Source of the DNA: Lysobacterales bacterium | GTDB lineage: Bacteria > Pseudomonadota > Gammaproteobacteria > Xanthomonadales > Marinicellaceae | Assembly (NCBI GenBank): GCA_026990095.1 | Contig: JALSIL010000588.1 | Coordinates: forward strand, 1-7,590 | Reading direction: 5' to 3' | DNA length: 7,590 nt | In this document: one piece after another, positions 1-5,668 of the stretch | How positions within the stretch are numbered: position 1 is the stretch's first letter | Layout: every line of letters starts with the position of its first letter | The notes under the pieces: generated by a model | The model's input: the letters and a program-made list of their open reading frames with translations, nothing else | What the model was told of the DNA's origin: nothing | Databases searched by the model: none | Translations under genes and position numbers: made by a program

Positions 1-611
1 CCGTTGACTTGGTTGTTATTGATTCGGTGGCAGCATTAACGCCAAAGGCTGAGATTGAAGGCGATATGGGGGATTCACACATGGGTTTGCAGGCACGCTT
101 AATGTCGCAAGCCTTGCGTAAATTAACAGGCAATATTAAACGCACCAACTGCATGGTTATCTTTATTAACCAAATCCGCATGAAAATTGGTGTGATGTTT
201 GGTTCGCCAGAAACGACTACTGGTGGTAATGCATTGAAGTTTTATGCTTCAGTTCGATTGGATATTCGCCGCATTGGCGCGATTAAAAAGGGCGATGAAA
301 TTTTAGGTAACGAAACCCGCGTCAAAGTGGTTAAAAACAAAATGGCACCGCCTTTTAAACAAGTGCAATTTGAAATTATTTACGGCAAAGGCATTTCACG
401 TTTGGGTGAAATCATTGATTTAGGTGTCGCACACAACTTAATCAATAAATCAGGTTCGTGGTATTCTTATGGTGATACTCGCATAGGACAAGGCAAAGAA
501 AATGCCAAAATGTACATGCACGAAAACCCTGAGACAGCGCAGGAAATTGAAACTAAGTTGCGTGAAATTTTAATGCCGCATTTGAACGAGCAAAAAGAAG
601 AAGTTGAGTAA
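1..611 (+). CDS. recA: RecA recombinase, C-terminal part (5' end outside window)
   Basis: RecA is the DNA-dependent ATPase that forms filaments on single-stranded DNA, catalyses strand exchange and triggers LexA self-cleavage. The reading frame enters at base 3, and 202 residues are visible. They start in the Walker B strand (VDLVVIDS, about residue 138 in E. coli numbering), so the N-terminal domain and Walker A loop lie upstream of the window. The diagnostic core follows: SVAALTPKAEIEG, GDSHMGLQ, INQIRMKIGVMFG, then the DNA-binding loop L2 with PETTTGGNALKFYASVRLD. After that come TRVKVVKNK and the C-terminal domain with GSWYSY, IGQGKENA and NPETAQEIE. The C-terminal tail is short and glutamate-rich (EQKEEVE) compared with the longer acidic tail of E. 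coli RecA. The TAA stop lies inside recX. The promoter and any LexA box are outside the window. Identification is certain. Confidence 0.98.
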   Translation, partial: VDLVVIDSVAALTPKAEIEGDMGDSHMGLQARLMSQALRKLTGNIKRTNCMVIFINQIRMKIGVMFGSPETTTGGNALKFYASVRLDIRRIGAIKKGDEILGNETRVKVVKNKMAPPFKQVQFEIIYGKGISRLGEIIDLGVAHNLINKSGSWYSYGDTRIGQGKENAKMYMHENPETAQEIETKLREILMPHLNEQKEEVE

Positions 612-1068
612 GTTAGGCTTTACCAAACGAACTGATCTTGAAAAAGCCAGGGCTTCTGCTCTGGCTTCTTTGTGTATGCGAGAACATTCGGTTAAAGAAT
701 TGCACGACAAGTTAACAAGAAAGGAATACCAACAAGAAAGTATTGAGGTTGTTATTAAAGAATGCCTTGATAGCAATTACCTCAATGACGAACGCTTTGC
801 CGAAATCTATTGGCGTAGCCGAGCACGCAAAGGATTTGGACCCAATAAAATAACTCAAGAGCTCAAGTTCAAAGGCATTTCATCAAGCATGGCAGATAAA
901 GCCATGAATCAAGAAGAATTGGATTTTGAAGAAGTCGTTCAACGCGTATACGAAAAAAAATTTAAGGGTAAAAAAATAGAAGACTTTAAAGACAAAGCCA
1001 AACGCCAAAACTACTTGTATCAACGTGGCTTTGGTTCAGAACTGATTCGGTTGGTTATTTCGAATTGA
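604..1068 (+). CDS. recX: Regulatory protein RecX
   Basis: RecX binds RecA filaments and restrains their growth and activity. The 154-residue product has the usual small helical-repeat RecX pattern: KARASALASLCMREHSVKEL near residues 14-33, LTRKEY, then LNDERFAEIYWRSRARKGFGP around residues 60-80, ITQELKFKGI, and the terminal LYQRGF. The start chosen is TTG at 604, which overlaps the recA stop in TTGAGTAA. It follows a purine-rich AAGAAGAAG tract and keeps the conserved first repeat; the next ATG at 676 would cut that repeat off. The 8-base overlap suggests translational coupling to recA. A terminator-like hairpin at 644-674 lies inside codons 14-24 and may set how much transcript continues past recA. 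The 3' end overlaps the convergent downstream gene by 14 bases. Confidence 0.93.
   Translation: MSKLGFTKRTDLEKARASALASLCMREHSVKELHDKLTRKEYQQESIEVVIKECLDSNYLNDERFAEIYWRSRARKGFGPNKITQELKFKGISSSMADKAMNQEELDFEEVVQRVYEKKFKGKKIEDFKDKAKRQNYLYQRGFGSELIRLVISN
644..674 (+). terminator. Terminator-like hairpin inside the start of recX
   Basis: The arms AAGCCAGGGC (644-653) and GCTCTGGCTT (658-667) pair over 10 bases, with nine Watson-Crick pairs and one G-U, around the four-base loop TTCT. The core eight-base stem (646-653 with 658-665) is the most GC-rich spot nearby and is followed by TTCTTTGTG. It therefore has the stem-plus-U-tract shape of an intrinsic terminator in the recA direction. On the other strand it is followed by TTTTTC. 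The T tract is interrupted, so partial rather than complete termination is the better guess. E. coli is known to have an intrinsic terminator between recA and recX that lowers recX expression; here the hairpin lies in recX itself. Confidence 0.5.
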
Positions 1069-1705
1069 TGTTTTTAAAAATTAATAGACACAAAAATATT
1101 TGACTATAAACCATCACCTTTTGTGCGATTGTCTTTAATTGCAATGCCCAAATACCTTGTGAGGATGAAGGTCCAAAAAGCATGAGCAATAAATACCCAA
1201 AAAGCAATGCGTTTAATGCAAAAAGTAATTTATTGGCTTTGTGGTATTTCTTTTTATCAACAAGTGCATGAAATAAAACGCTGGTAAAAAAGAAACTAAA
1301 AAACGCCATTCTTCCAAATTTTATATGCGTAGCAATATCCACGTTAACTGGATAAAGTGCAATGCCGATATAACTTATTGATGAAATAAGGCTGAGGCTA
1401 ATCACCAGATACTTAAGCTTATTTATCAATGGTTTGGTGAGTTGTAGAAAGAAGAGAAAAATACCTAGTCCAACTAAGGATAAGCTTATGGTATAAAAAA
1501 TCCAATACGGGTTTGCGTTGCCGGCAAAATCAATGGTGCGACCTAAGTCACTCAAATAATTTTGATCCACAACAAAGTGCGTTAACTCTGGTGCGTAACG
1601 ATTTCCACCCGTGTATAAAAGCATCAAGATATATGTCGTGACAAGGTATTGCCAAAATAAAAAAAGAGTCAGGTTTTTCGTGTTTATTTGCTTCATTTTT
1701 ACCAT
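1055..1705 (-). CDS. Six-helix membrane protein, DUF998-like
   Basis: This is a 216-residue integral membrane protein with six hydrophobic segments, at about residues 12-32, 67-89, 98-118, 131-149, 158-178 and 191-211. The pattern resembles the DUF998 family: a YTGG motif after helix 1, NYLSDLGRT at 49-57 before helix 2, an ALYPVNVDIATH stretch after helix 3 and an AQKVMVYSQ stretch in helix 6. The molecular function of this family is not known. The start is ATG at 1705; a second in-frame ATG at 1696 would remove only three residues. No convincing Shine-Dalgarno sequence precedes either. The gene is divergent from the PycTM gene and shares its 111-base upstream region. Its 3' end overlaps recX by 14 bases in convergent orientation, leaving no room for an ordinary terminator between them. 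The family call rests on motif memory, not a search. Confidence 0.75.
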   Translation of the reverse strand: MVKMKQINTKNLTLFLFWQYLVTTYILMLLYTGGNRYAPELTHFVVDQNYLSDLGRTIDFAGNANPYWIFYTISLSLVGLGIFLFFLQLTKPLINKLKYLVISLSLISSISYIGIALYPVNVDIATHIKFGRMAFFSFFFTSVLFHALVDKKKYHKANKLLFALNALLFGYLLLMLFGPSSSQGIWALQLKTIAQKVMVYSQIFLCLLIFKNINSK

Positions 1706-1751
1706 TGTAATGGATTTTCAGATGAGGAGAAATAAAAAACTCTATTTTTAG

Positions 1752-1766
1752 GTAGAGTGACTCTAC
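1752..1766. promoter_or_regulatory. Perfect palindrome, possible operator
   Basis: GTAGAGT and ACTCTAC form a perfect inverted repeat around a single central G. It lies in the divergent region between the DUF998-like and PycTM genes. It ends 10 bases upstream of the extended -10 element at 1774-1782, so it covers the place where a -35 box would be. That position suits a repressor or activator site. The binding protein is unknown. Confidence 0.4.
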
Positions 1767-1786
1767 AAAGTAATGTTATACTTTGT
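1765..1786. promoter_or_regulatory. Second perfect inverted repeat, overlapping the -10 region
   Basis: ACAAAGTA (1765-1772) and TACTTTGT (1779-1786) are perfect eight-base arms around ATGTTA. The repeat starts in the last two bases of the preceding palindrome and covers the proposed -10 element of the PycTM gene. It could be an operator, or a hairpin in a transcript that starts further upstream. The arms are AT-rich and no T-run follows, so a terminator is unlikely. Confidence 0.4.
1774..1782 (+). promoter_or_regulatory. Extended -10 promoter for the PycTM gene
   Basis: TGTTATACT fits the TGnTATAAT extended -10 consensus with one mismatch. No good -35 box lies 16-18 bases upstream; that place is taken by the palindrome at 1752-1766. 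Transcription would begin near 1789, giving a leader of about 28 bases before the ATG at 1817. Confidence 0.45.
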
Positions 1787-1816
1787 GAAACATATATTTT
1801 GGATAAGAAAATTTTT

Positions 1817-2344
1817 ATGAGCACTAATAATCAAGATATCATTCAAACATTAAGAACCGCGCATCAAAACCAAACACAACTTAATTTAATGGCTGATCAA
1901 AAAGCCAATATTTTAATTGGTGCTTTGATATTGATGTACACCATGGTGTTTTCACGCTTGTTAACCTTGGCTGAGTACAGTGACCAAGTGATGGTTCCTT
2001 TGGCAAGTTTTGTGGTTTTGGGTATACTGCCATTAGTTTTGACTGTTTTTGTGTTGGTGCCGCGAAACATTAAAGGGCAAGATAAGCATAAAATTGAGCA
2101 GATGCCTAACCCTTTGTTTTTTGGCTTTTTCACCAATCACTCTGAAAAGCAATACGTGGATTTTATGTTAAATGCCATAAATGATAATGAGAAAGCCCGT
2201 GAATTTATGCTTAAAGATTTGTATCAGATTGGGGTGATTTTGAAACGCAAATATAGGTTATTGCGCTTATCTTATATATTTGCCATGCTTTCATTGGTTG
2301 CACCAGTATCTCTTTGGCTAGTAATTTACTTTGAAAATAATTAA
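1817..2344 (+). CDS. PycTM-type (Pycsar effector-like, DUF5706) membrane protein
   Basis: This is a 175-residue membrane protein whose motifs fit the PycTM domain, the transmembrane effector domain of Pycsar anti-phage systems. A short N-terminal helix leads into MADQKANILIG (25-35), the most recognisable motif. Two membrane segments follow at about 31-48 and 58-81. Next comes a cytoplasmic stretch with NPLFFGFF (98-105) and EKQYVDFM, then the DLYQIGVILKRKYRLLRLSY region (134-153), and a last membrane helix at 152-171. In characterised Pycsar pairs, cyclic CMP or cyclic UMP made by a neighbouring cyclase activates the effector and damages the membrane. No cyclase gene is present here, so an immune role is not established; a housekeeping homologue is equally possible. 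The start is ATG at 1817. An in-frame GTG at 1757 would add 20 residues, but it lies within the palindrome and upstream of the proposed -10. Confidence 0.8.
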   Translation: MSTNNQDIIQTLRTAHQNQTQLNLMADQKANILIGALILMYTMVFSRLLTLAEYSDQVMVPLASFVVLGILPLVLTVFVLVPRNIKGQDKHKIEQMPNPLFFGFFTNHSEKQYVDFMLNAINDNEKAREFMLKDLYQIGVILKRKYRLLRLSYIFAMLSLVAPVSLWLVIYFENN

Positions 2345-2360
2345 CCCAAAAGATTATTTT
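2334..2360. terminator. Weak symmetric hairpin at the convergent gene ends
   Basis: AAAATAAT (2334-2341) and ATTATTTT (2353-2360) are perfect eight-base arms around an 11-base loop. They span the 9-base gap between the stop codons of the PycTM gene and the minus-strand exported-protein gene. T-rich bases end the stem on both strands, so it could mark the 3' end of both transcripts. The stem has no G or C, so it would be unstable as an intrinsic terminator. Confidence 0.25.
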
Positions 2361-3082
2361 TGTTTGGATGTGATTCGAGGCACGTGTTTAATCTTTAATA
2401 AGGGTCTTATTTTATAAATGGGAACACCTTGTGTGTAACGCAGGTGATAATAACGTTGAAGAGTGTCTTCGCTTTCGATAATTTTACATTGGTATTTGTT
2501 GGCGTATTCTTCGCGCTTAGTGCTCGTCCACAAAGTGGTGTCAAATTGAGCGTGAGGGTCATTGAATGTTTGTGGTTCAATGAGTTTTTTATCAAGAGTA
2601 AAAACATTATCATCTAGTGGTGTGCGAAGAACATATTGTCCTGTTTCGGATAAGAGCACTTGTAACTGGCAATAGGGTTTAAATCCATAATATACGTTAC
2701 TTTTTTCATCTGGTGCTTTCTTTAAAAAAGCAAGAAAGCGTTCGCCTTCGTTACTGCGATCAGGGTAATAACAGGTGTTATCATCAAAACCTTTGGCTAC
2801 AACCGCAATGGATTCGTTATGTATTGCACCTTTATAAGCGACACGGATCTTCAAATATGCATACCCGTGAGCATTGAGGTTTCGAACCTTTTTGTATTCA
2901 ATATCATCCACTTGAACAATAGCAACTAAATCAGCCCATTGTGCGGCTTGCTCAAAGTCAGTTAATTTTGGAACTTCAAGTTCGTCCAAACCTTTGGTGG
3001 AAAAATCATGGGGATTTTGCGAAAAGGTTATTTGAGCATTGGCATTAAATGCAATAATAATTATTAAGATTAAATACTTCAT
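2354..3082 (-). CDS. Exported protein of unknown function
   Basis: The product has 242 residues with a clear signal peptide: MKYLILIIIIAFNANA, cut after ANA with Gln17 as the likely first mature residue. The mature part is soluble and mostly strand-like. The stretch ADLVAIVQV (51-59), a YKG turn at 83-85, Cys104 and GERFLAFL (113-120) give a faint resemblance to small NTR/TIMP-like OB-fold proteins. The paired N-terminal cysteines of true TIMP domains are absent. Three cysteines (about 104, 138 and 199) remain in the mature chain. I do not recognise a function. The start is ATG at 3082 because it opens the signal peptide directly; an in-frame GTG at 3121 would add 13 residues and lies 11 bases after the psd stop. 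It is probably the last gene of the sco1-psd operon and would act in the periplasm or at the surface. Confidence 0.75.
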   Translation of the reverse strand: MKYLILIIIIAFNANAQITFSQNPHDFSTKGLDELEVPKLTDFEQAAQWADLVAIVQVDDIEYKKVRNLNAHGYAYLKIRVAYKGAIHNESIAVVAKGFDDNTCYYPDRSNEGERFLAFLKKAPDEKSNVYYGFKPYCQLQVLLSETGQYVLRTPLDDNVFTLDKKLIEPQTFNDPHAQFDTTLWTSTKREEYANKYQCKIIESEDTLQRYYHLRYTQGVPIYKIRPLLKIKHVPRITSKQK

Positions 3083-3132
3083 AAATTTGATAATTTTTGT
3101 TTGTAAGCTATAGGACAACACAAAAGCGGTAT

Positions 3133-3984
3133 TTACTGCAAAATAGTTGCAATTTTTTCACCCAGTTTAACCACTTTATTTCCAACTAAATTGTTTTCAA
3201 GAGCGGTGCTGCCAGGGGGGAAGAGTAAAATGACTGTTGAACCCATATTAAATCGACCAACTTCATCGCCTTTTTTCAATTTTGTATTGCCAATAAGAGG
3301 CACATCGGTCACTTGTTTGGCATAAGGTGGAGTGACTAAGCCATTAAAAACAGTTTCCATGCTTGAGACCATTATCGCCCCAACAAGAATATACGCCACT
3401 TGCCCAAATTCGGTATCCATGTAGCACACCAAGCGTTCGTTGCGAGCAAAGAGTCGAGGAATGTTTTCTGCAGTCCATTTAGCTACACTAAATAATCGAC
3501 CTGGAACGTGAACTGTTTTCGTCACCGTGCAATCAACAGGAGCATGCATTCGGTGGTAATCTTTGGGAGATAAGTAGATGGTGGCAAATTTACCATCTTG
3601 GTAATAATCGGCAGTCTTTTTGTCGCAGGCGAGCAACTCTTCAACACTAAAATCAAAGCCTTTGGCTTGAAATATCCTGCCTTGGTTGATGTCTCCACAT
3701 TGGCTAACGGCTCCATCAACGGGAGAAATAATAGCATCGGTGGCATTATCTAAGGGTCTTACACCAGGTTTTAGTTGACGAGTGAAAAAAGAATTGAAGT
3801 CAGGGTAATCGTCCAAATTGCTGGAGTAGGCTTCATCCATATTTACCTTATAGCTCTTAGCAATGCGTTTAATAATGAAGTTTTTTAACCACTTAACTTT
3901 GACTCGCATCAAATAGTTAACTAAACGCGATAGGAGTTTGTGCGGTAAAATGTATTGTATAAAGGTGTAAATTTTAGTTTTCAT
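3133..3984 (-). CDS. psd: Phosphatidylserine decarboxylase proenzyme
   Basis: Psd converts phosphatidylserine to phosphatidylethanolamine at the inner membrane. The 283-residue proenzyme cleaves itself to create a pyruvoyl cofactor. The catalytic residues are visible: Asp90 in SPVDG, His144 and His147 in DYHRMH, and the cleavage motif MGST at 247-250. Asp90 and His147 have the same numbers as in E. coli Psd. Cleavage between Gly248 and Ser249 would give a beta chain of 248 residues and an alpha chain of 35. The usual first residue of this motif is leucine; methionine here is a mild variant. Other family marks are YPDFNSFFTRQLKPGVRP (60-77) and VGAIMVSS (201-208). A second GST at 258-260 is just downstream but sits where E. 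coli has a different sequence. The ATG overlaps the sco1 stop as ATGA, which suggests coupled translation. Confidence 0.97.
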   Translation of the reverse strand: MKTKIYTFIQYILPHKLLSRLVNYLMRVKVKWLKNFIIKRIAKSYKVNMDEAYSSNLDDYPDFNSFFTRQLKPGVRPLDNATDAIISPVDGAVSQCGDINQGRIFQAKGFDFSVEELLACDKKTADYYQDGKFATIYLSPKDYHRMHAPVDCTVTKTVHVPGRLFSVAKWTAENIPRLFARNERLVCYMDTEFGQVAYILVGAIMVSSMETVFNGLVTPPYAKQVTDVPLIGNTKLKKGDEVGRFNMGSTVILLFPPGSTALENNLVGNKVVKLGEKIATILQ

Positions 3985-4613
3985 TTGCTTGAATTGATTA
4001 GATTGATTAAATCAACTGCCATTTTATCAGCGTCATGTGGCGAACGAAAGATTCCGTATAAGTTACCATTTGGGTTGATAAGAAAAATAGCTGCGGTATG
4101 ATCAACACTGTAATTTAAATCGCCTTGTTTGTGGTCTTGGATGTGGTAAGCAACACCAATTTGCGATGCCAGTGATAGTATATTGGCTTTGTCTGCGGTT
4201 GCTGCGTTAAAGTTTTTATTAAAAAAAGCAATGTATTCTTTTAATGACTCAGGGGTGTCTCGCTCTGGATCAACCGAAATAAAGAGAACCTCGGGCAGGG
4301 CTTTGACGGCATTGTGTTGGAATATTTTAAACACCTTTTGCAGTTCCGATAAAGTGGTTGGGCATACATCAGGGCAGTTGGTGAAGCCAAAGAACAATAA
4401 GGTCCACTTGTTTTTAAAGCTTTCTTGAGTGATGCTTTTGTGGTTTTTATCCGTCAAGGTAAAACCTGAAAAGGATTTTTCTTCAGGAAAGAGTAACAAC
4501 GACTGAAAGTCTTGATTGTTTTGTTGTTGGAAAAAAGTTTTGGAAGTCATGAAACCAGCCATGGCTGCGATTAACAGTATCACGATGATGATTGTATTTT
4601 TTAGGTTACTCAT
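3981..4613 (-). CDS. sco1: SCO1/SenC/PrrC family copper chaperone
   Basis: SCO proteins are membrane-anchored, thioredoxin-fold copper chaperones that help assemble the CuA centre of cytochrome c oxidase; some also act as thiol-disulfide reductases. The 210-residue product has one N-terminal membrane helix (about residues 6-22) with the rest facing the periplasm. The copper site is complete: CPDVC at 80-84 and the distal histidine His172 in DHTAAIFLI. The family stretches FGFTNCPDVCPTTL and ISVDPERDTPE are also present. The start is ATG at 4613; an in-frame TTG at 4628 would add five residues and has no better ribosome site. The TGA stop overlaps the psd start by four bases, so the pair is very likely one transcript. 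prmB is divergent, with 78 bases between the two starts. No cytochrome oxidase gene is in view. Confidence 0.93.
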   Translation of the reverse strand: MSNLKNTIIIVILLIAAMAGFMTSKTFFQQQNNQDFQSLLLFPEEKSFSGFTLTDKNHKSITQESFKNKWTLLFFGFTNCPDVCPTTLSELQKVFKIFQHNAVKALPEVLFISVDPERDTPESLKEYIAFFNKNFNAATADKANILSLASQIGVAYHIQDHKQGDLNYSVDHTAAIFLINPNGNLYGIFRSPHDADKMAVDLINLINSSK

Positions 4614-4621
4614 TAAATTGT

Positions 4622-4650
4622 TTGACAAGAGTTAAAACAAGAGGCATTGT
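4622..4650 (+). promoter_or_regulatory. Possible promoter for prmB
   Basis: TTGACA at 4622-4627 is a perfect -35 match. With a 17-base spacer it faces CATTGT at 4645-4650, which is a poor -10. It lies in the short divergent region between sco1 and prmB and would give a leader of roughly 35 bases. The -35 match may be chance. Confidence 0.25.
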
Positions 4651-4691
4651 ACGTTTTTTTAATAACAGATGCATGTCTTTGTGAAAAATTA

Positions 4692-5594
4692 ATGATGACT
4701 AAGGAACAATTATTTACTCAACTTTTTGAAAACCTTGCCGATTCTGGCTTGTTTTTCGGTCATGGTGTGATTGATGCCCAGGATGAAGCGATGATGGTTA
4801 TGATGTATGTTCTTAAGCAAACAGTGGACGAAATTCTTTGTTCTGGTCAAATCAAAGTCGATATGCAAACTATAAAAAAGGCTGAAAAAATTGTTTCTCA
4901 ACGCCTTAACACCTTAAAACCAATGGCTTATATTGTTGGCGAAGTGCAATTTGCAGGCTTGACTTTTAAATCAGATGAACGGGCATTGGTGCCCCGATCT
5001 CCTATAGCAGAATTAATTGGCAATGATTTTCAGCCGTGGCTAAACCTTAATACGATAAACAATGCACTGGATTTGTGTACCGGCAGCGGTTGTATTGGTA
5101 TTGCATTGGCAAAATACAACCCGCATATTCACGTTGATATAAGTGACCTGTCTAAAGACGCTTTATCCTTAGCCAAAACAAATATTAAGTTGCATGGCTT
5201 AAATCAACAAGTTAGCGCTGTGCAATCGGATTTATTTGCAGAACTTACTGGCCCTTATGATTTAATCGTCACCAATCCTCCCTATGTCAGTGAAAACGAA
5301 TACAGTCAATTGCCTCAAGAATATAAAAAGGAACCCAAACTTGGATTAACCACGCCACAAGAGGGTTTGCAAATACCAGTCAAAATAATGCTTGATGCTC
5401 CAGAGTATTTAAACGAAAACGGCTTGTTGTTTTTAGAAGTTGGCTATACCGATGAATTGTTAGAAGATGCATTTCCTGCTGTAGATTTTGAATGGATTGA
5501 TTTTGAAAATGGTGGGCACGGTGTTTGTGTGTTGAGTAAAGAGCAGTTGATTAGTTATTCAGTTAAATTTAAAAAATTCTTATCAAAAGGCTAG
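4692..5594 (+). CDS. prmB: Ribosomal protein uL3 N5-glutamine methyltransferase
   Basis: PrmB uses S-adenosylmethionine to methylate a glutamine side chain of ribosomal protein L3 (uL3), which aids assembly of the large subunit. The 300-residue product has an N-terminal helical domain and a Rossmann-type methyltransferase domain. VPRSPIAELI (100-109) matches the PrmB-specific form of this motif and separates it from the release-factor enzyme PrmC. DLCTGSGCIGIALA (127-140) is the cofactor-binding loop and NPPYV (195-199) is the glutamine-binding catalytic motif. ENGGHGV (272-278) lies near the end. The start is the first ATG of an ATGATG pair at 4692; an upstream in-frame TTG at 4647 would add 15 unconserved residues. 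The E. coli protein has about 310 residues. In E. coli prmB is directly followed by aroC; here one gene stands between them. Confidence 0.94.
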   Translation: MMTKEQLFTQLFENLADSGLFFGHGVIDAQDEAMMVMMYVLKQTVDEILCSGQIKVDMQTIKKAEKIVSQRLNTLKPMAYIVGEVQFAGLTFKSDERALVPRSPIAELIGNDFQPWLNLNTINNALDLCTGSGCIGIALAKYNPHIHVDISDLSKDALSLAKTNIKLHGLNQQVSAVQSDLFAELTGPYDLIVTNPPYVSENEYSQLPQEYKKEPKLGLTTPQEGLQIPVKIMLDAPEYLNENGLLFLEVGYTDELLEDAFPAVDFEWIDFENGGHGVCVLSKEQLISYSVKFKKFLSKG

Positions 5595-5629
5595 ATTTTA
5601 GAAATTTATTAAATCTTTACTATTAATCA

Positions 5630-5638
5630 TGGTAGTAT
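5630..5638 (+). promoter_or_regulatory. Possible extended -10 for the duplicated-domain gene
   Basis: TGGTAGTAT fits TGnTAnnnT. It lies in the 62-base gap after prmB, about 30 bases before the chosen start. No -35 box is evident at the right distance. Short arms TACTA (5618-5622) and TAGTA (5633-5637) flank it. This suggests the gene can be transcribed apart from prmB. Confidence 0.3.
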
Positions 5639-5668
5639 ATTGACCCAAACACTAATATGGAAAAGTTC

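Noticed and set aside
570..776. Minus-strand open frame antisense to the recA/recX junction
   Set aside because: It lies wholly opposite two conserved genes, resembles no family I know and has no ribosome site. The minus-strand T-run after the 644-667 hairpin does not need a gene to explain it.
1757..1816. Longer PycTM protein starting at GTG 1757
   Set aside because: The start would be inside a palindrome and upstream of the best -10 element, and the family motif sits at the usual distance from ATG 1817.
1055..3121. A complete Pycsar system around the PycTM gene
   Set aside because: Neither flanking gene has cyclase motifs; one is a six-helix membrane protein and the other an exported soluble protein.
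4183..4428. Plus-strand open frame opposite sco1, and similar frames opposite or within the PycTM gene, psd, prmB and aroC
   Set aside because: All are shadows of well-conserved genes and encode no recognisable motif or signal.
4614..4628. Longer sco1 starting at TTG 4628
   Set aside because: ATG at 4613 already gives a basic N-terminus followed by the anchor helix; nothing supports the rarer codon.
4647..4691. Longer prmB starting at TTG 4647
   Set aside because: The extra 15 residues are not part of the family, and the ATGATG at 4692 gives a normal length.
5593..5616. AGATTT/AAATCT inverted repeat after prmB as a terminator
   Set aside because: Six AT-rich pairs around a 12-base loop with no proper T-run; too weak to call.
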